64,000 nucleotides of DNA from Pseudomonas sp. AB6 (GTDB taxonomy: Bacteria; Pseudomonadota; Gammaproteobacteria; Pseudomonadales; Pseudomonadaceae): the NCBI RefSeq assembly GCF_034314105.1, contig NZ_JAVIWJ010000001.1, positions 3,453,501 to 3,517,500 of the forward strand, given 5' to 3'. A model generated the notes under the pieces. The model ran no database searches and had not been told where the DNA came from. It saw only the letters and a program-made list of their open reading frames with translations. This document shows, piece by piece, positions 39,338-58,269 of this stretch. The first letter of the stretch is position 1; each line of letters opens with the position of its first letter. The translations under genes were made by a program, and so were the position numbers.

Positions 39338-40162
39338 TTACTTGCGACGACGGACGATCATTTTGTCGGTACGCTTATTACCACGAGTCTTCGCGCCCTT
39401 AGTCGGGAAGCCCCACGGCGATACCGGATGACGACCACCAGAGGTACGACCTTCACCACCACCATGTGGGTGGTCAACCGGGTTCATGGCAACACCACGA
39501 ACGGTTGGGCGAACGCCACGCCAGCGTTTGGCACCAGCTTTACCTAATGAACGCAGGCTATGCTCGGAGTTCGAGACTTCGCCAAGCGTTGCACGGCATT
39601 CAGCCAATACTTTACGCATTTCACCAGAGCGAAGACGCAGGGTCACGTAGACACCATCACGCGCTACCAGCTGAGCCGAAGCACCAGCGGAACGTGCGAT
39701 TTGCGCGCCTTTACCCGGCTTCAACTCGATGCCGTGTACGGTGCTACCAACTGGAATGTTACGCAGTTGAAGAGCGTTGCCCGGCTTGATCGGTGCCAAA
39801 GCACCTGCGATCAGCTGGTCGCCAGCACTAACGCCTTTAGGGGCGATGATGTAGCGGCGCTCGCCGTCTGCGTACAACAGCAGTGCGATGTGAGCAGTAC
39901 GGTTTGGATCGTATTCAATTCGCTCAACAGTGGCACTGATGCCATCTTTGTCGTTGCGACGGAAATCGACCAGACGATAATGCTGCTTATGACCACCACC
40001 AATGTGACGCGTGGTAATACGGCCATTGTTGTTACGACCACCAGTCTTCGATTTCTTCTCGAGCAGCGGTGCGTGAGGAGCGCCTTTATGCAGCTCCTGA
40101 TTGACCACCTTGACCACGAAACGGCGGCCAGGGGAAGTCGGTTTGCATTTAACGATTGCCAT
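39338..40162 (-). CDS. rplB: 50S ribosomal protein L2
   Basis: L2 has 274 residues and is needed for subunit joining and peptidyl transferase assembly. The C-terminal motif [20 protein letters not shown] includes the conserved histidine near residue 229. The N-terminal part has an OB-like fold and the central part an SH3-like fold. Confidence 0.98.
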   Translation of the reverse strand: MAIVKCKPTSPGRRFVVKVVNQELHKGAPHAPLLEKKSKTGGRNNNGRITTRHIGGGHKQHYRLVDFRRNDKDGISATVERIEYDPNRTAHIALLLYADGERRYIIAPKGVSAGDQLIAGALAPIKPGNALQLRNIPVGSTVHGIELKPGKGAQIARSAGASAQLVARDGVYVTLRLRSGEMRKVLAECRATLGEVSNSEHSLRSLGKAGAKRWRGVRPTVRGVAMNPVDHPHGGGEGRTSGGRHPVSPWGFPTKGAKTRGNKRTDKMIVRRRK

Positions 40163-40176
40163 GATGCACCCCTTCC

Positions 40177-40476
40177 TTACTCAGCACTGCTGCTGAAATC
40201 GAGATCTTGGCCCGGTTGAAGGGAGATAACTGCCTTCTTCCAGTCATTACGCTTGCCCAGACCGCGAGCCGTGCGCTTGCTCTTACCCAGAACATTCAGG
40301 GTAGTAACGCGCTCCACTTTCACGCTGAACAGGCTTTCGACGGCCTTCTTGATTTCCAGCTTGGTTGCGTCAGTTGCAACCTTGAAAACAAACTGGCCTT
40401 TCTTGTCAGCCAGAACCGTGGCCTTCTCGGAAACGTGCGGGCCAAGTAGAACTTTAAATACGCGTTCCTGGTTCAT
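40177..40476 (-). CDS. rplW: 50S ribosomal protein L23
   Basis: L23 has 99 residues, with [20 protein letters not shown] near the start and the [20 protein letters not shown] loop. It is the main docking site for trigger factor and SRP at the tunnel exit. Its start overlaps the rplD stop by 4 bases. Confidence 0.98.
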
Positions 40477-41075
40477 CCCAGCAGCTCCTCGAATTTCTTC
40501 ACGGCCGACACAGTGATCAACACTTTGTCGTATGCGATCAGACTAACTGGGTCGGAACCTTGGACGTCACGTACATCTACGTGCGGAAGGTTGCGAGCAG
40601 CCAGGTACAGATTCTGGTCAACAGCATCGGACACGATCAGAACATCGGTCAGACCCATGCCATTCAGCTTGTTCAGCAGATCCTTGGTTTTCGGTGCTTC
40701 AACAACGAAGTCCTGAACCACGACCAGACGGTCAGTACGAACCAGCTCGGCAAGGATGGAGCGCAATGCTGCGCGATACATCTTCTTGTTAAGCTTCTGA
40801 GAGTGGTCTTGTGGACGAGCTGCGAAAGTAGTACCACCGCCACGCCAGATTGGGCTACGAATAGTACCGGCACGAGCACGGCCAGTACCTTTCTGACGCC
40901 AAGGGCGCTTACCGCCACCAGAAACGTCGGAACGGGTCTTCTGCGCCTTGCTACCCTGACGGCCGCCGGCCATGTAGGCCACGACTGCTTGGTGTACCAG
41001 TGTTTCGTTGAACTCGCCGCCAAATGTCAGTTCGGAAACTTCGATCGCTTGAGCGTCATTTACATTTAATTGCAT
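40473..41075 (-). CDS. rplD: 50S ribosomal protein L4
   Basis: L4 has 200 residues. The long tunnel loop contains [20 protein letters not shown] and [11 protein letters not shown], with the conserved Lys near residue 63 and no macrolide-resistance change evident. In E. coli L4 represses its own S10 operon by both attenuation and translation; this cannot be read here. Confidence 0.98.
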
Positions 41076-41087
41076 GTCAGCTTCCCC

Positions 41088-41723
41088 TTAACCGCGAGCC
41101 TTGGCTGCCGGACGTACAACCAGGTTGCCGCCAGTAGCGCCAGGAACAGCACCCTTGACCAACAACAGATTGCGTTCAGCGTCCACGCGCACCACCTCCA
41201 AGGACTGCACGGTCACGCGCTCAGCGCCCATATGACCGGACATTTTTTTGCCCTTGAATACACGACCAGGAGTCTGGCACTGGCCGATAGAGCCTGGGAC
41301 GCGGTGGGATACGGAGTTGCCGTGAGTATTGTCTTGGCCACGGAAATTATGGCGTTTGATAGTACCCTGGAAACCTTTACCCTTGGACTGACCGGTCACA
41401 TCGACCATCTGCCCAGCGGCGAAGATTTCTGCATTGATTACGTCGCCAGCCTGGTAGTCGCCTTCTTCAAGACGGAACTCCCAAACACCGCGACCAGCAG
41501 CAACGTTCGCTTTAGCGAAGTGACCTGCTTGAGCAGCAGTCACACGCGAAGCACGACGCACACCGACAGTAACTTGCACTGCACGATAGCCATCGGTTTC
41601 TTCGGTTTTAAACTGGGTGACGCGATTCGGCTCGATCTCAATGACCGTAACCGGAATGGAGACACCTTCTTCGGTGAAAATACGGGTCATACCGCATTTA
41701 CGACCGACTACACCAATAGTCAT
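41088..41723 (-). CDS. rplC: 50S ribosomal protein L3
   Basis: L3 has 211 residues from ATG 41723 ([20 protein letters not shown]); an 11-codon upstream extension is not conserved. The segment [20 protein letters not shown] includes the glutamine that PrmB methylates in relatives. It starts 50S assembly with L24 and reaches the peptidyl transferase centre. Confidence 0.98.
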   Translation of the reverse strand: MTIGVVGRKCGMTRIFTEEGVSIPVTVIEIEPNRVTQFKTEETDGYRAVQVTVGVRRASRVTAAQAGHFAKANVAAGRGVWEFRLEEGDYQAGDVINAEIFAAGQMVDVTGQSKGKGFQGTIKRHNFRGQDNTHGNSVSHRVPGSIGQCQTPGRVFKGKKMSGHMGAERVTVQSLEVVRVDAERNLLLVKGAVPGATGGNLVVRPAAKARG

Positions 41724-41803
41724 GTTGTAAACCTCATGAGTGTACGGGGCTTTCACCCGCTATGGCCGCCCATTTCAGAGCGTTACACGACTAAGACCGA
41801 GTC

Positions 41804-42115
41804 TTAGCCGAGGCTGATCTGTACTTCCACACCGGCCGCAAGGTCTAGCTTCATAAGTGCGTCTACGGTTTTATCCGTAGGCTGGACGATGTCCAGAACG
41901 CGCTTGTGAGTGCGGATCTCATACTGGTCGCGCGCGTCTTTGTTGACGTGCGGAGAAACCAGAACAGTGAACCGCTCTTTACGGGTAGGGAGTGGAATCG
42001 GACCACGCACTTGTGCACCAGTACGTTTCGCGGTTTCCACGATTTCCTGGGTAGATTGGTCGATCAGACGATGGTCAAAAGCCTTCAACCTGATACGGAT
42101 TTGCTGATTTTGCAT
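41804..42115 (-). CDS. rpsJ: 30S ribosomal protein S10 (NusE)
   Basis: S10 has 103 residues: [20 protein letters not shown], then [20 protein letters not shown]. It is part of the 30S head and also, as NusE, links NusG to the ribosome and acts in antitermination. It is the first gene of the S10 operon and follows a near-consensus promoter by about 60 bases. Confidence 0.98.
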
Positions 42116-42178
42116 TGGATTTCAGACTCCCAGCTGCTGTTCCCACCGAGCGCAATACGCCCGTTAAAAGGAGGCGCA

Positions 42179-42207
42179 ATTCTATAGACGCTCCCACATA
42201 GTGTCAA
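42179..42207 (-). promoter_or_regulatory. sigma-70 promoter of the S10 operon
   Basis: On the minus strand TTGACA (42207-42202) and TAGAAT (42184-42179) are spaced exactly 17 bases. The promoter lies between the tuf terminator and rpsJ, so the S10-spc-alpha genes can be transcribed independently of the str operon. Confidence 0.85.
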
Positions 42208-42210
42208 CCC

Positions 42211-42240
42211 AATAAAAAAGCCCCCGCAAGCGGGGGCTTT
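42211..42240 (-). terminator. terminator after tuf
   Basis: AAAGCCCCCG (42217-42226) and CGGGGGCTTT (42231-42240) form a perfect 10-bp stem with loop CAAG, followed by a T-run on the minus strand. It ends the str operon. Confidence 0.95.
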
Positions 42241-42256
42241 TTCGACAGATCATCGA

Positions 42257-43450
42257 TTACGCGATGATCTTGGCTACGACGCCAGCGCCGACGGTACGAC
42301 CGCCTTCACGGATAGCGAAACGCAGGCCATCTTCCATCGCAATGGTCTTGATCAGCGTAACAACCATTTTGATGTTGTCGCCAGGCATAACCATTTCAAC
42401 GCCTTCTGGCAATTCGCAGTTACCGGTCACGTCAGTTGTACGGAAGTAGAACTGCGGACGGTAGCCTTTGAAGAAAGGAGTATGACGACCGCCTTCTTCT
42501 TTGCTCAGAATGTAAACTTCAGCTTCGAACGTAGTGTGCGGCTTAACCGAACCCGGCTTAACCAGAACCTGGCCACGCTCTACGTCGTCACGCTTGGTAC
42601 CGCGCAACAGAACGCCGCAGTTTTCGCCTGCACGGCCTTCGTCGAGCAGCTTACGGAACATTTCAACGCCAGTGCAGGTGGTGACAACAGTGTCACGCAG
42701 ACCAACAATTTCCAGCGAATCTTGAATCTTAACGATACCGCGCTCGATACGACCAGTCACAACAGTACCGCGACCAGAGATCGAGAATACGTCTTCGATC
42801 GGCATCAGGAACGGCTTGTCGATAACACGGATTGGATCTGGGATGTAAGTATCCAGAGTCTCAACCAATTTACGAACAGCAGTGGTGCCCATCTCGTTGT
42901 CATCTTGACCATTCAACGCCATCAGCGCCGAGCCAATGATGATCGGAGTGTCGTCGCCCGGGAAGTCGTAAGTGCTCAGCAGATCGCGCACTTCCATCTC
43001 AACCAGCTCTAACAGCTCAGCGTCATCGACCATGTCAGCCTTGTTCAGGAAGACAACGATGTACGGAACGCCAACCTGACGGGACAGCAGGATGTGCTCA
43101 CGAGTTTGCGGCATCGGACCATCAGCAGCCGAACAAACCAGAATTGCGCCATCCATCTGCGCAGCACCGGTGATCATGTTCTTCACATAGTCAGCGTGAC
43201 CTGGGCAGTCAACGTGAGCGTAGTGACGAATCTTTGAGTTGTACTCAACGTGTGCGGTATTGATGGTGATACCACGAGCCTTCTCTTCCGGAGCACTGTC
43301 GATTTTATCGAAAGCAACAACGGCGCTACCGAAGATTTCGGAGCAAACACGGGTCAGTGCAGCAGTCAACGTGGTTTTGCCATGGTCAACGTGACCGATG
43401 GTGCCAACGTTTACGTGCGGTAAATCACGTACAAATTTTTCTTTAGCCAC
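42257..43450 (-). CDS. tuf: elongation factor Tu
   Basis: The 397-residue GTPase delivers aminoacyl-tRNA to the ribosome. G1 motif [10 protein letters not shown] is at residues 18-27, G3 DCPGHADY near 81-88, and G4 NKAD near 136. Domains 2 and 3 follow ([16 protein letters not shown]; then [15 protein letters not shown]). It is the only tuf copy in this window; the second site used by P. aeruginosa and P. putida, between tRNA-Thr and tRNA-Trp, is empty here. It is the last gene of the str operon and follows fusA by 31 bases. Confidence 0.98.
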   Translation of the reverse strand: MAKEKFVRDLPHVNVGTIGHVDHGKTTLTAALTRVCSEIFGSAVVAFDKIDSAPEEKARGITINTAHVEYNSKIRHYAHVDCPGHADYVKNMITGAAQMDGAILVCSAADGPMPQTREHILLSRQVGVPYIVVFLNKADMVDDAELLELVEMEVRDLLSTYDFPGDDTPIIIGSALMALNGQDDNEMGTTAVRKLVETLDTYIPDPIRVIDKPFLMPIEDVFSISGRGTVVTGRIERGIVKIQDSLEIVGLRDTVVTTCTGVEMFRKLLDEGRAGENCGVLLRGTKRDDVERGQVLVKPGSVKPHTTFEAEVYILSKEEGGRHTPFFKGYRPQFYFRTTDVTGNCELPEGVEMVMPGDNIKMVVTLIKTIAMEDGLRFAIREGGRTVGAGVVAKIIA

Positions 43451-43481
43451 GACAATTAACTCCTAGCCTAAAGGGGCTGAA

Positions 43482-45584
43482 TCAGCCTTGTTTTTTAGTG
43501 ACAGCTTCGACGATATGCGACGGAGCTACATCGTATTTTTTGAATTCCATAGAGTAGCTTGCGCGACCCTGGGACATCGAGCGAACGTCGGTCGCATAAC
43601 CGAACATCTCACCCAACGGAACCTCGGCACGAATCACTTTGCCGGAAACCGTGTCTTCCATTCCCAAGATCATGCCGCGACGACGGTTCAGGTCACCCAT
43701 CACGTCACCCATATAGTCTTCAGGCGTCACAACTTCTACTGCCATGACTGGCTCAAGCAGAACGCCACCGCCCTTGGAAGCCAATTGCTTGGTCGCCATG
43801 GAAGCAGCCACCCTGAACGCCATCTCGTTTGAGTCGACGTCATGGTAAGAACCATCGAACACAGTAGCCTTCAGGCCGATGAGCGGATAGCCGGCAACAA
43901 CGCCGTTCTTCATCTGCTCTTCGATACCCTTCTGGATAGCCGGGATGAATTCCTTAGGAACCACACCACCCACTACTTCGTTCACAAATTGCAGACCTTC
44001 CTGACCTTCGTCAGCCGGTGCAAAACGGATCCAGCAGTGGCCGAACTGACCACGACCGCCAGACTGGCGCACGAACTTGCCTTCGATCTCACAGGCCTTC
44101 GTGATTTTCTCACGGTAGGAAACCTGAGGCTTACCGATGTTGGCTTCGACGTTGAACTCACGGCGCATCCGATCTACCAGAATGTCCAGGTGCAACTCGC
44201 CCATGCCAGAGATGATCGTTTGACCAGTCTCTTCATCAGTTTTGACGCGGAAAGATGGATCTTCCTGAGCAAGCTTGCCCAAAGCGATACCCATTTTTTC
44301 CTGGTCATCCTTGGTCTTCGGCTCAACGGCAACCGAAATAACCGGTTCCGGGAAGTCCATACGAACAAGAATGATCGGCTTATCAGCCGAACAAAGGGTG
44401 TCACCCGTGGTGACGTCCTTCATACCAATCAAGGCCGCGATGTCACCAGCGCGCACTTCCTTGATTTCTTCACGGGTGTTCGCATGCATTTGCACCATAC
44501 GACCAACACGCTCTTTCTTGCCCTTGACCGAGTTGATCACGCCGTCGCCGGAGCTCAACACGCCCGAGTAAACGCGCACGAAAGTCAGAGTACCCACGAA
44601 TGGGTCAGTAGCAATTTTGAAAGCCAGAGCCGAGAACGGTTCTGTATCGTCTGCATGACGCTCCATTGCGACTTCTTCATCATCAGGATCGGAACCCTTG
44701 ATGGCTGGAATATCGGCTGGAGCCGGCAGGAAGTCGATGACAGCATCAAGAACCAAAGGAACACCCTTGTTCTTGAAAGAAGAGCCACAGACAGCAAGGA
44801 CGATCTCGCCAGCGATAGTACGCTGACGCAGAGCAGCCTTGATCTCATCGATAGTCAGCTGCTCCTCATTGAGGTACTTGTCCATCAGCTCTTCAGAAGC
44901 TTCGGCAGCAGCCTGGACCATGTTGTCGCGCCATTCAGCAGCGAGTTCAAGCATGTCCGCAGGAATTGCTTCGCGACGAGGAGCGGCACCTTTGTCAGCA
45001 TCATCCCAGTAAACCGCTTCCATGTTGATCAGATCAACCTGACCCTGGAAGTTGTCTTCTGCACCGATAGCCAACTGGATCGGCACCGGAGTGTGACCCA
45101 GGCGCTTTTTGATCTGCTCAACCACACGCAGGAAGTTCGCACCAGCACGGTCCATCTTGTTTACATAAACAAGACGTGGAACGCCGTACTTGTTGGCTTG
45201 ACGCCATACGGTTTCCGACTGAGGCTCAACACCCGAGGTGCCACAGAACACAACTACCGCGCCATCAAGTACGCGAAGCGAACGCTCAACTTCAATGGTG
45301 AAGTCAACGTGGCCCGGGGTATCGATGATGTTAAAACGATACTTGTCGAACTGCTTGGCAGAGCCGGCCCAGAAGGCCGTGGTCGCAGCGGAGGTGATAG
45401 TAATACCACGCTCCTGCTCCTGCACCATCCAGTCCATGGTCGCGGCGCCGTCATGCACCTCGCCCATTTTATGGTTTACGCCGGTGTAAAAAAGGACGCG
45501 CTCAGTGGTGGTGGTTTTACCAGCATCCACGTGAGCAACGATACCAATGTTACGGTAGCGGTTAATCGGAGTAGTACGAGCCAT
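43482..45584 (-). CDS. fusA: elongation factor G
   Basis: The 700-residue translocation GTPase has G1 [16 protein letters not shown] at about residues 17-32, G3 DTPGHVDF near 88 and G4 NKMDR near 142. Domains IV and V follow, with the HYDVDSNE-like segment [20 protein letters not shown]. It moves tRNAs and mRNA after peptide transfer and, with RRF, recycles ribosomes. The gene lies in the str operon, 30 bases after rpsG. A second EF-G, found in many pseudomonads, would be elsewhere. Confidence 0.98.
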   Translation of the reverse strand: MARTTPINRYRNIGIVAHVDAGKTTTTERVLFYTGVNHKMGEVHDGAATMDWMVQEQERGITITSAATTAFWAGSAKQFDKYRFNIIDTPGHVDFTIEVERSLRVLDGAVVVFCGTSGVEPQSETVWRQANKYGVPRLVYVNKMDRAGANFLRVVEQIKKRLGHTPVPIQLAIGAEDNFQGQVDLINMEAVYWDDADKGAAPRREAIPADMLELAAEWRDNMVQAAAEASEELMDKYLNEEQLTIDEIKAALRQRTIAGEIVLAVCGSSFKNKGVPLVLDAVIDFLPAPADIPAIKGSDPDDEEVAMERHADDTEPFSALAFKIATDPFVGTLTFVRVYSGVLSSGDGVINSVKGKKERVGRMVQMHANTREEIKEVRAGDIAALIGMKDVTTGDTLCSADKPIILVRMDFPEPVISVAVEPKTKDDQEKMGIALGKLAQEDPSFRVKTDEETGQTIISGMGELHLDILVDRMRREFNVEANIGKPQVSYREKITKACEIEGKFVRQSGGRGQFGHCWIRFAPADEGQEGLQFVNEVVGGVVPKEFIPAIQKGIEEQMKNGVVAGYPLIGLKATVFDGSYHDVDSNEMAFRVAASMATKQLASKGGGVLLEPVMAVEVVTPEDYMGDVMGDLNRRRGMILGMEDTVSGKVIRAEVPLGEMFGYATDVRSMSQGRASYSMEFKKYDVAPSHIVEAVTKKQG

Positions 45585-45614
45585 AAAGCCCTCGCAAAAT
45601 TAGTGACGCTAAAA

Positions 45615-46106
<492 letters not shown>

Positions 46107-46207
46107 TCAGGTTAGCTCGGGACTACTACTCTCTTGCGAGGCGCGCCCGACCTTACTCTTATCGACTCAGAAAAATAGAAATCTGCAATTTACTACTAAG
46201 CGTCAAA

Positions 46208-46582
46208 TTACTTCTTCGGACGCTTGGTACCGTATTTCGAGCGACCTTGGTTACGACCTTTAACACCGGAAGTATCCAGGGAGCCACGAACGGTGTGGTA
46301 ACGGACACCTGGCAAGTCTTTTACGCGACCGCCACGAATCAATACAACACTGTGTTCTTGAAGGTTGTGACCTTCACCACCGATATACGAGGAAACCTCG
46401 AAACCGTTGGTCAGGCGCACACGACATACTTTACGCAATGCCGAGTTAGGTTTTTTCGGCGTAGTGGTATACACGCGAGTGCATACGCCACGACGCTGCG
46501 GGCAGTTCTGCAGCGCAGGTACGTCGGATTTCTCGACGATACGCTTACGCGGCTGACGTACCAGCTGGTTAATCGTTGCCAT
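46208..46582 (-). CDS. rpsL: 30S ribosomal protein S12
   Basis: S12 has 124 residues from ATG 46582 ([20 protein letters not shown]). The decoding loop [14 protein letters not shown] keeps the lysine near residue 43, and the [16 protein letters not shown] loop keeps the second, so no classical streptomycin-resistance change is seen. It is the first gene of the str operon (rpsL-rpsG-fusA-tuf). Confidence 0.98.
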
Positions 46583-46634
46583 CTTAAGCTCCACTGTTGT
46601 CTTTCGACGCTATTGCTTTACGAAAAAGCAAGAT

Positions 46635-46654
46635 GGCAGGACATCAGTCCCGCC
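46635..46654 (-). promoter_or_regulatory. leader hairpin upstream of rpsL
   Basis: On the minus strand GGCGGGAC and GTCCTGCC pair (one G-U) around TGAT, followed 5 bases later by GCTTTTTCG. It lies in the leader between the str promoter and rpsL and could be a weak attenuator. Confidence 0.35.
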
Positions 46655-46671
46655 AAATTTAGGGGTACAAG

Positions 46672-46700
46672 AGTCTAAAGAGGATCTTGCCCCCAGTCAA
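46672..46700 (-). promoter_or_regulatory. sigma-70 promoter of the str operon
   Basis: TTGACT (46700-46695) and TAGACT (46677-46672) on the minus strand have a 17-base spacer, 90 bases before rpsL. The -35 box overlaps the T-rich end of the rpoC terminator hairpin. Confidence 0.75.
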
Positions 46701-46775
46701 GACAAAGCCCCAGCATCCCTGACCATCAAGACAGCAGAGATATCTCTGCAGCTTTAGGCCGAAAATGCCAGGGCT
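46698..46775 (-). terminator. extended hairpin / likely terminator after rpoC, with a 16-bp palindrome
   Basis: Outer arms ATGCCAGGGCT (46765-46775) and AGCCCCAGCAT (46706-46716) pair in minus-strand RNA, with two G-U pairs. Inside lies the perfect palindrome GCAGAGATATCTCTGC (46734-46749). The minus strand continues TTTGTCTTG after the stem. It probably ends the rpoBC transcript. Confidence 0.55.
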
Positions 46776-46781
46776 CTACTC

Positions 46782-50981
<4,200 letters not shown>

Positions 50982-51045
50982 GGCCTTTCCTCCTGGCGGA
51001 GCAGGGAGCAGGCAATACCGCCCTACCCCCAATTCGCGTCACGTG

Positions 51046-55119
<4,074 letters not shown>

Positions 55120-55263
55120 CAGCGTTCCCCAGCTTGGTCACCTGCTTGTTTGGCTCCTCCCGACGGGAGCAACCAGAAAATCGTGCAAACCCCTTGGTCT
55201 GCACCACCACATCGGGTGGGTCTTGCACGCTATAGATGCCGACCAGGCCGGCGATCTATAACG

Positions 55264-55304
55264 GAAAAAGGCCGGTGGCAAAAGCCACCAGCCATCAGCC
55301 TTTT
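55264..55304 (-). terminator. attenuator-like hairpin between rplL and rpoB
   Basis: GGTGGC (55274-55279) and GCCACC (55284-55289) form an inner stem around AAAA. Outer AAAAGGC (55266-55272) and GCCTTTT (55298-55304) can also pair. The minus-strand RNA ends CCTTTTTCC. Partial termination here would set the ratio of L7/L12 to polymerase, as in E. coli. From memory, a small RNA named P26 has been placed near this gene pair in P. aeruginosa; I could not verify that. Confidence 0.65.
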
Positions 55305-55338
55305 GCTTTACGCTTGGGCTGGAGACACAAGTCGATGC

Positions 55339-55707
55339 TTACTTCAGCTCGACTTTAGCGCCTGCTTCTTCCAGTGCAGCTTTAGCTTTGTCAGCAGCGT
55401 CTTTCGATACTGCTTCCAGAACCAACGAGCCAGCACCAGCATCAACTACTGCTTTGGCTTCTTTCAGGCCAAGACCAGTCAATTCACGTACAGCCTTGAT
55501 CACGTTGACTTTTTTGTCGCCAGTTTCAGTCAGGATCACGTTGAATTCAGTCTGCTCTTCTGCTACGGCAGCAACAGCAGCTGGACCAGCGGAACCGGCA
55601 GCAGCAGTAACGCCAAATTTTTCTTCGAAAGCTTTGATCAGCTCAACAACCTGCAGTACGGACATTTCGCCTACAGCGTTGAGGATATCGTCTTGAGAGA
55701 TAGACAT
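55339..55707 (-). CDS. rplL: 50S ribosomal protein L7/L12
   Basis: L7/L12 has 122 residues: an N-terminal dimer domain ([20 protein letters not shown]), an Ala/Gly-rich hinge at about residues 36-50, and a C-terminal domain ([20 protein letters not shown]) that recruits translation GTPases. It forms the stalk with L10. It lies 77 bases after rplJ. Confidence 0.98.
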   Translation of the reverse strand: MSISQDDILNAVGEMSVLQVVELIKAFEEKFGVTAAAGSAGPAAVAAVAEEQTEFNVILTETGDKKVNVIKAVRELTGLGLKEAKAVVDAGAGSLVLEAVSKDAADKAKAALEEAGAKVELK

Positions 55708-55784
55708 GACTCTAATTCCTAATTGGGGGACGGCCTACATGACCATCAAAATAAACAAAAAAGCGCGAGAGAAAGTGCTCAGCT

Positions 55785-56285
55785 TTAAGCTGCGGCCGCT
55801 TCTTTTTGCTCGCGAATAGCCGCCAGAGTACGAGCCAATTTGCTGGTAGCGCCTTGAATCACGCTCATCAGCTGAGAAATTGCTTCGTTACGGGTCGGCA
55901 GAGTTGCCAGTACGTCGATCTGATTAGCTGCGAGGTACTTGCCCTCAAACGCAGCTGCCTTGATCTCGAACTTATCCTGACCCTTCGCAAATTCTTTGAA
56001 CAAACGAGCAGCAGCGCCCGGATGTTCGTTGGAGAATGCGATCAAGGTCGGGCCCGTGAACACGTCGTTGAGAACACTGTATTCAGTGTCAGCAACTGCG
56101 CGCTTAAGCAGCGTGTTACGTACTACTCGTACATAAACGCCGGCTTCACGAGCCTCTTTACGGAGTCCGGTCATAGCGCTAACTGTCACACCACGGGCAT
56201 CAGCCACGACAGCAGACAGAGCAGCTTTGGCAGCCTTGTTGACTTCAGCGACGATGGCCTTCTTGTCTTCAAGTTTAATTGCCAC
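55785..56285 (-). CDS. rplJ: 50S ribosomal protein L10
   Basis: L10 has 166 residues, [20 protein letters not shown] at the start. The C-terminal helix that binds L12 dimers ends the protein. In E. coli the L10-L12 complex represses this operon by binding the mRNA leader; a leader of matching type lies directly upstream. Confidence 0.98.
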   Translation of the reverse strand: MAIKLEDKKAIVAEVNKAAKAALSAVVADARGVTVSAMTGLRKEAREAGVYVRVVRNTLLKRAVADTEYSVLNDVFTGPTLIAFSNEHPGAAARLFKEFAKGQDKFEIKAAAFEGKYLAANQIDVLATLPTRNEAISQLMSVIQGATSKLARTLAAIREQKEAAAA

Positions 56286-56354
56286 GGGTTTAACTCCTGC
56301 TTGTTACCGTTTCATCCAACCGGAGCCGGATGTCGTTTTGGTGTCTGATTCGGT

Positions 56355-56442
56355 AAGGAACCGGGAGCACCATCTGCGTAGGCTTGAGGTTTAAGACTCG
56401 CGCCGCCTACGGTCTTGGATAGCCCCCGCCAGGCAGGGACCC
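56355..56442 (-). ncRNA. L10 leader (autoregulatory mRNA element)
   Basis: The minus-strand RNA upstream of rplJ contains GTAGGC and GCCTAC arms around CGCGAGTCTTAAACCTCAA, followed by GCAGATGGTGCTCCC. This resembles the conserved L10-leader structure (kink-turn region bound by L10-L12). Boundaries are approximate. It occupies the 195-base rplA-rplJ gap. Confidence 0.65.
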
Positions 56443-56480
56443 CAATTTTCATGGATGCAGTGCAACACACCCATTGTGTC

Positions 56481-57176
56481 TTACGCGTCCAACGACCCTT
56501 GGTCGATGATCAAACCTGGGCCCATAGTAGTGCTCAGGGTAACGCGCTTGACGTAAATACCTTTCGAAGAAGCTGGCTTGATACGCTTCAAATCAGCGAT
56601 CAGCGCTTCTACGTTTTCCTTCAGCTTGGTAGCGTCGAAACCGACTTTACCAACTGAGGTGTGGATGATGCCGTTTTTGTCGGTGCGATAACGAACCTGA
56701 CCAGCTTTTGCGTTTTTAACGGCAGTAGCTACGTCGGGGGTTACGGTACCAACTTTAGGGTTAGGCATCAGGCCGCGTGGGCCGAGGATCTGACCCAACT
56801 GACCAACAACCCGCATCGCGTCCGGGGAGGCAATAACAACGTCGAAGTTCAAGTTGCCTGCTTTCATTTCGGCAGCCAAGTCGTCCATACCAACGCGATC
56901 AGCGCCGGCAGCCAAAGCAGCCTCAGCAGCTGGGCCCTGAGTAAACACTGCAACGCGAACGGTCTTGCCAGTGCCGTGTGGCAGCACAGTAGCGCTACGA
57001 ACAACTTGGTCAGACTTACGCGGATCAACGCCAAGGTTTACAGCGATATCCACGGATTCGCTGAATTTGACAGTCGACAATTCGGTCAGCAACGCAGCAG
57101 CATCTACGAAGTTATAGGCTTTGCCCGCTTCGATTTTGCCGGCGATAGTTTTTTGGCGCTTAGTTAGCTTAGCCAT
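56481..57176 (-). CDS. rplA: 50S ribosomal protein L1
   Basis: L1 has 231 residues. It begins [20 protein letters not shown], with the signature [20 protein letters not shown] near residue 130. It forms the mobile stalk that helps release E-site tRNA and represses its own operon in E. coli. The ATG overlaps the rplK stop by one base (TAATG). Confidence 0.98.
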   Translation of the reverse strand: MAKLTKRQKTIAGKIEAGKAYNFVDAAALLTELSTVKFSESVDIAVNLGVDPRKSDQVVRSATVLPHGTGKTVRVAVFTQGPAAEAALAAGADRVGMDDLAAEMKAGNLNFDVVIASPDAMRVVGQLGQILGPRGLMPNPKVGTVTPDVATAVKNAKAGQVRYRTDKNGIIHTSVGKVGFDATKLKENVEALIADLKRIKPASSKGIYVKRVTLSTTMGPGLIIDQGSLDA

Positions 57177-57607
57177 TACACACCCTCCACGTTAAGGCCC
57201 ATGCTACGAGCAGAACCGGCGATGGTACGCACGGCTGCATCCATATCAGCTGCAGTCAGATCCGCATTTTTTGCTTTTGCGATATCTTCCAGCTGAGCAC
57301 GAGTAACGGTGCCAACCTTAACGGTGTTTGGACGAGCTGAACCGCTAGTCAAACCGGCAGCCTTCTTCAGCAATACTGAGGCTGGCGTGCTTTTCGTTTC
57401 GAAAGTAAAGCTGCGGTCACTGTAAACAGTGATAATCACGGGAGTCGGCAAACCCGGCTCAATACCCTGAGTACGGGCGTTGAACGCTTTGCAGAATTCC
57501 ATGATATTGACGCCGTGCTGACCCAACGCAGGACCAACAGGCGGGCTAGGGTTAGCTTGAGCGGCTTTCACTTGCAGCTTGATGTAAGCGGTAATTTTCT
57601 TGGCCAT
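57176..57607 (-). CDS. rplK: 50S ribosomal protein L11
   Basis: L11 has 143 residues from ATG 57607 ([20 protein letters not shown]); a 4-codon longer frame is not supported. The proline-rich [19 protein letters not shown] forms the thiostrepton-binding face with 23S rRNA. It is needed for the RelA stringent response. Confidence 0.98.
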   Translation of the reverse strand: MAKKITAYIKLQVKAAQANPSPPVGPALGQHGVNIMEFCKAFNARTQGIEPGLPTPVIITVYSDRSFTFETKSTPASVLLKKAAGLTSGSARPNTVKVGTVTRAQLEDIAKAKNADLTAADMDAAVRTIAGSARSMGLNVEGV

Positions 57608-57633
57608 GAGGCACTCCAATTACGGGTTCAGAC

Positions 57634-57646
57634 GCCTAAATTAGGC
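57634..57646 (-). promoter_or_regulatory. short palindrome before rplK
   Basis: GCCTAA-A-TTAGGC is a 6-bp inverted repeat in the rplK leader, 27 bases before the start codon. Role unknown; it could fold in the mRNA. Confidence 0.25.
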
Positions 57647-57680
57647 TCCCCGGTTACTTGCGCGTATATCCCAGTGACGA

Positions 57681-57709
57681 CAAAACCCCACAGCCTAGGG
57701 CTGCGGGGT
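57681..57709 (-). terminator. terminator between nusG and rplK
   Basis: ACCCCACAGCC (57685-57695) and GGCTGCGGGGT (57699-57709) form an 11-bp stem with one G-U pair and a 3-base loop. On the minus strand TTTTG follows. It ends the tRNA-Trp-secE-nusG transcript, wholly or in part. Confidence 0.85.
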
Positions 57710-57726
57710 ATGGGACTTTCGTTCAT

Positions 57727-58260
57727 CTATGCCTTTTCGACCTGGCTAAACTCAAGCTCTACAGGAGTAGAGCGACCAAAAATGAGAACTGCCACTTGAA
57801 TTCGGCTCTTTTCATAATTAACTTCTTCTACGGTGCCGTTAAAATCAGCAAACGGCCCGTCGGTGACACGAACAACCTCACCCGGTTCGAAAAGTGTTTT
57901 AGGCTTCGGCTTATCGCTGCCGTCTGCAACACGGCGCAGAATCGCCTCTGCCTCTTTATCAGTAATCGGCGCAGGCTTATCAGCTGTACCGCCAATAAAA
58001 CCCATCACTCGAGGAGTATCCTTGACTAAGTGCCAAGTACCCTCATTCATGTCCATCTGGACCAGTACATAACCTGGGAAAAATTTACGCTCACTCTTGC
58101 GTTTCTGGCCGTTACGCATCTCAACCACTTCTTCAGTGGGAACCAGAATCTCGCCGAAGCCATCTTCCATACCAGCCAGTTTCACACGCTCCAATAAAGA
58201 GCGCATGACATGCTTCTCATAACCCGAGTAGGCATGCACTACGTACCAACGCTTAGCCAC
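57727..58260 (-). CDS. nusG: transcription antitermination/elongation factor NusG
   Basis: NusG has 177 residues. The N-terminal NGN domain begins [20 protein letters not shown] and binds RNA polymerase. The C-terminal KOW domain ([20 protein letters not shown]) contacts Rho or S10. It follows secE by 9 bases and is probably cotranscribed from the tRNA-Trp promoter. Confidence 0.98.
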   Translation of the reverse strand: MAKRWYVVHAYSGYEKHVMRSLLERVKLAGMEDGFGEILVPTEEVVEMRNGQKRKSERKFFPGYVLVQMDMNEGTWHLVKDTPRVMGFIGGTADKPAPITDKEAEAILRRVADGSDKPKPKTLFEPGEVVRVTDGPFADFNGTVEEVNYEKSRIQVAVLIFGRSTPVELEFSQVEKA

Positions 58261-58269
58261 GGGACACCC

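Noticed and set aside
46734..46749. The 16-bp palindrome as a stand-alone operator
   Set aside because: It lies within the loop of a larger hairpin after rpoC and not at a -10/-35 position, so an RNA structure is more likely.
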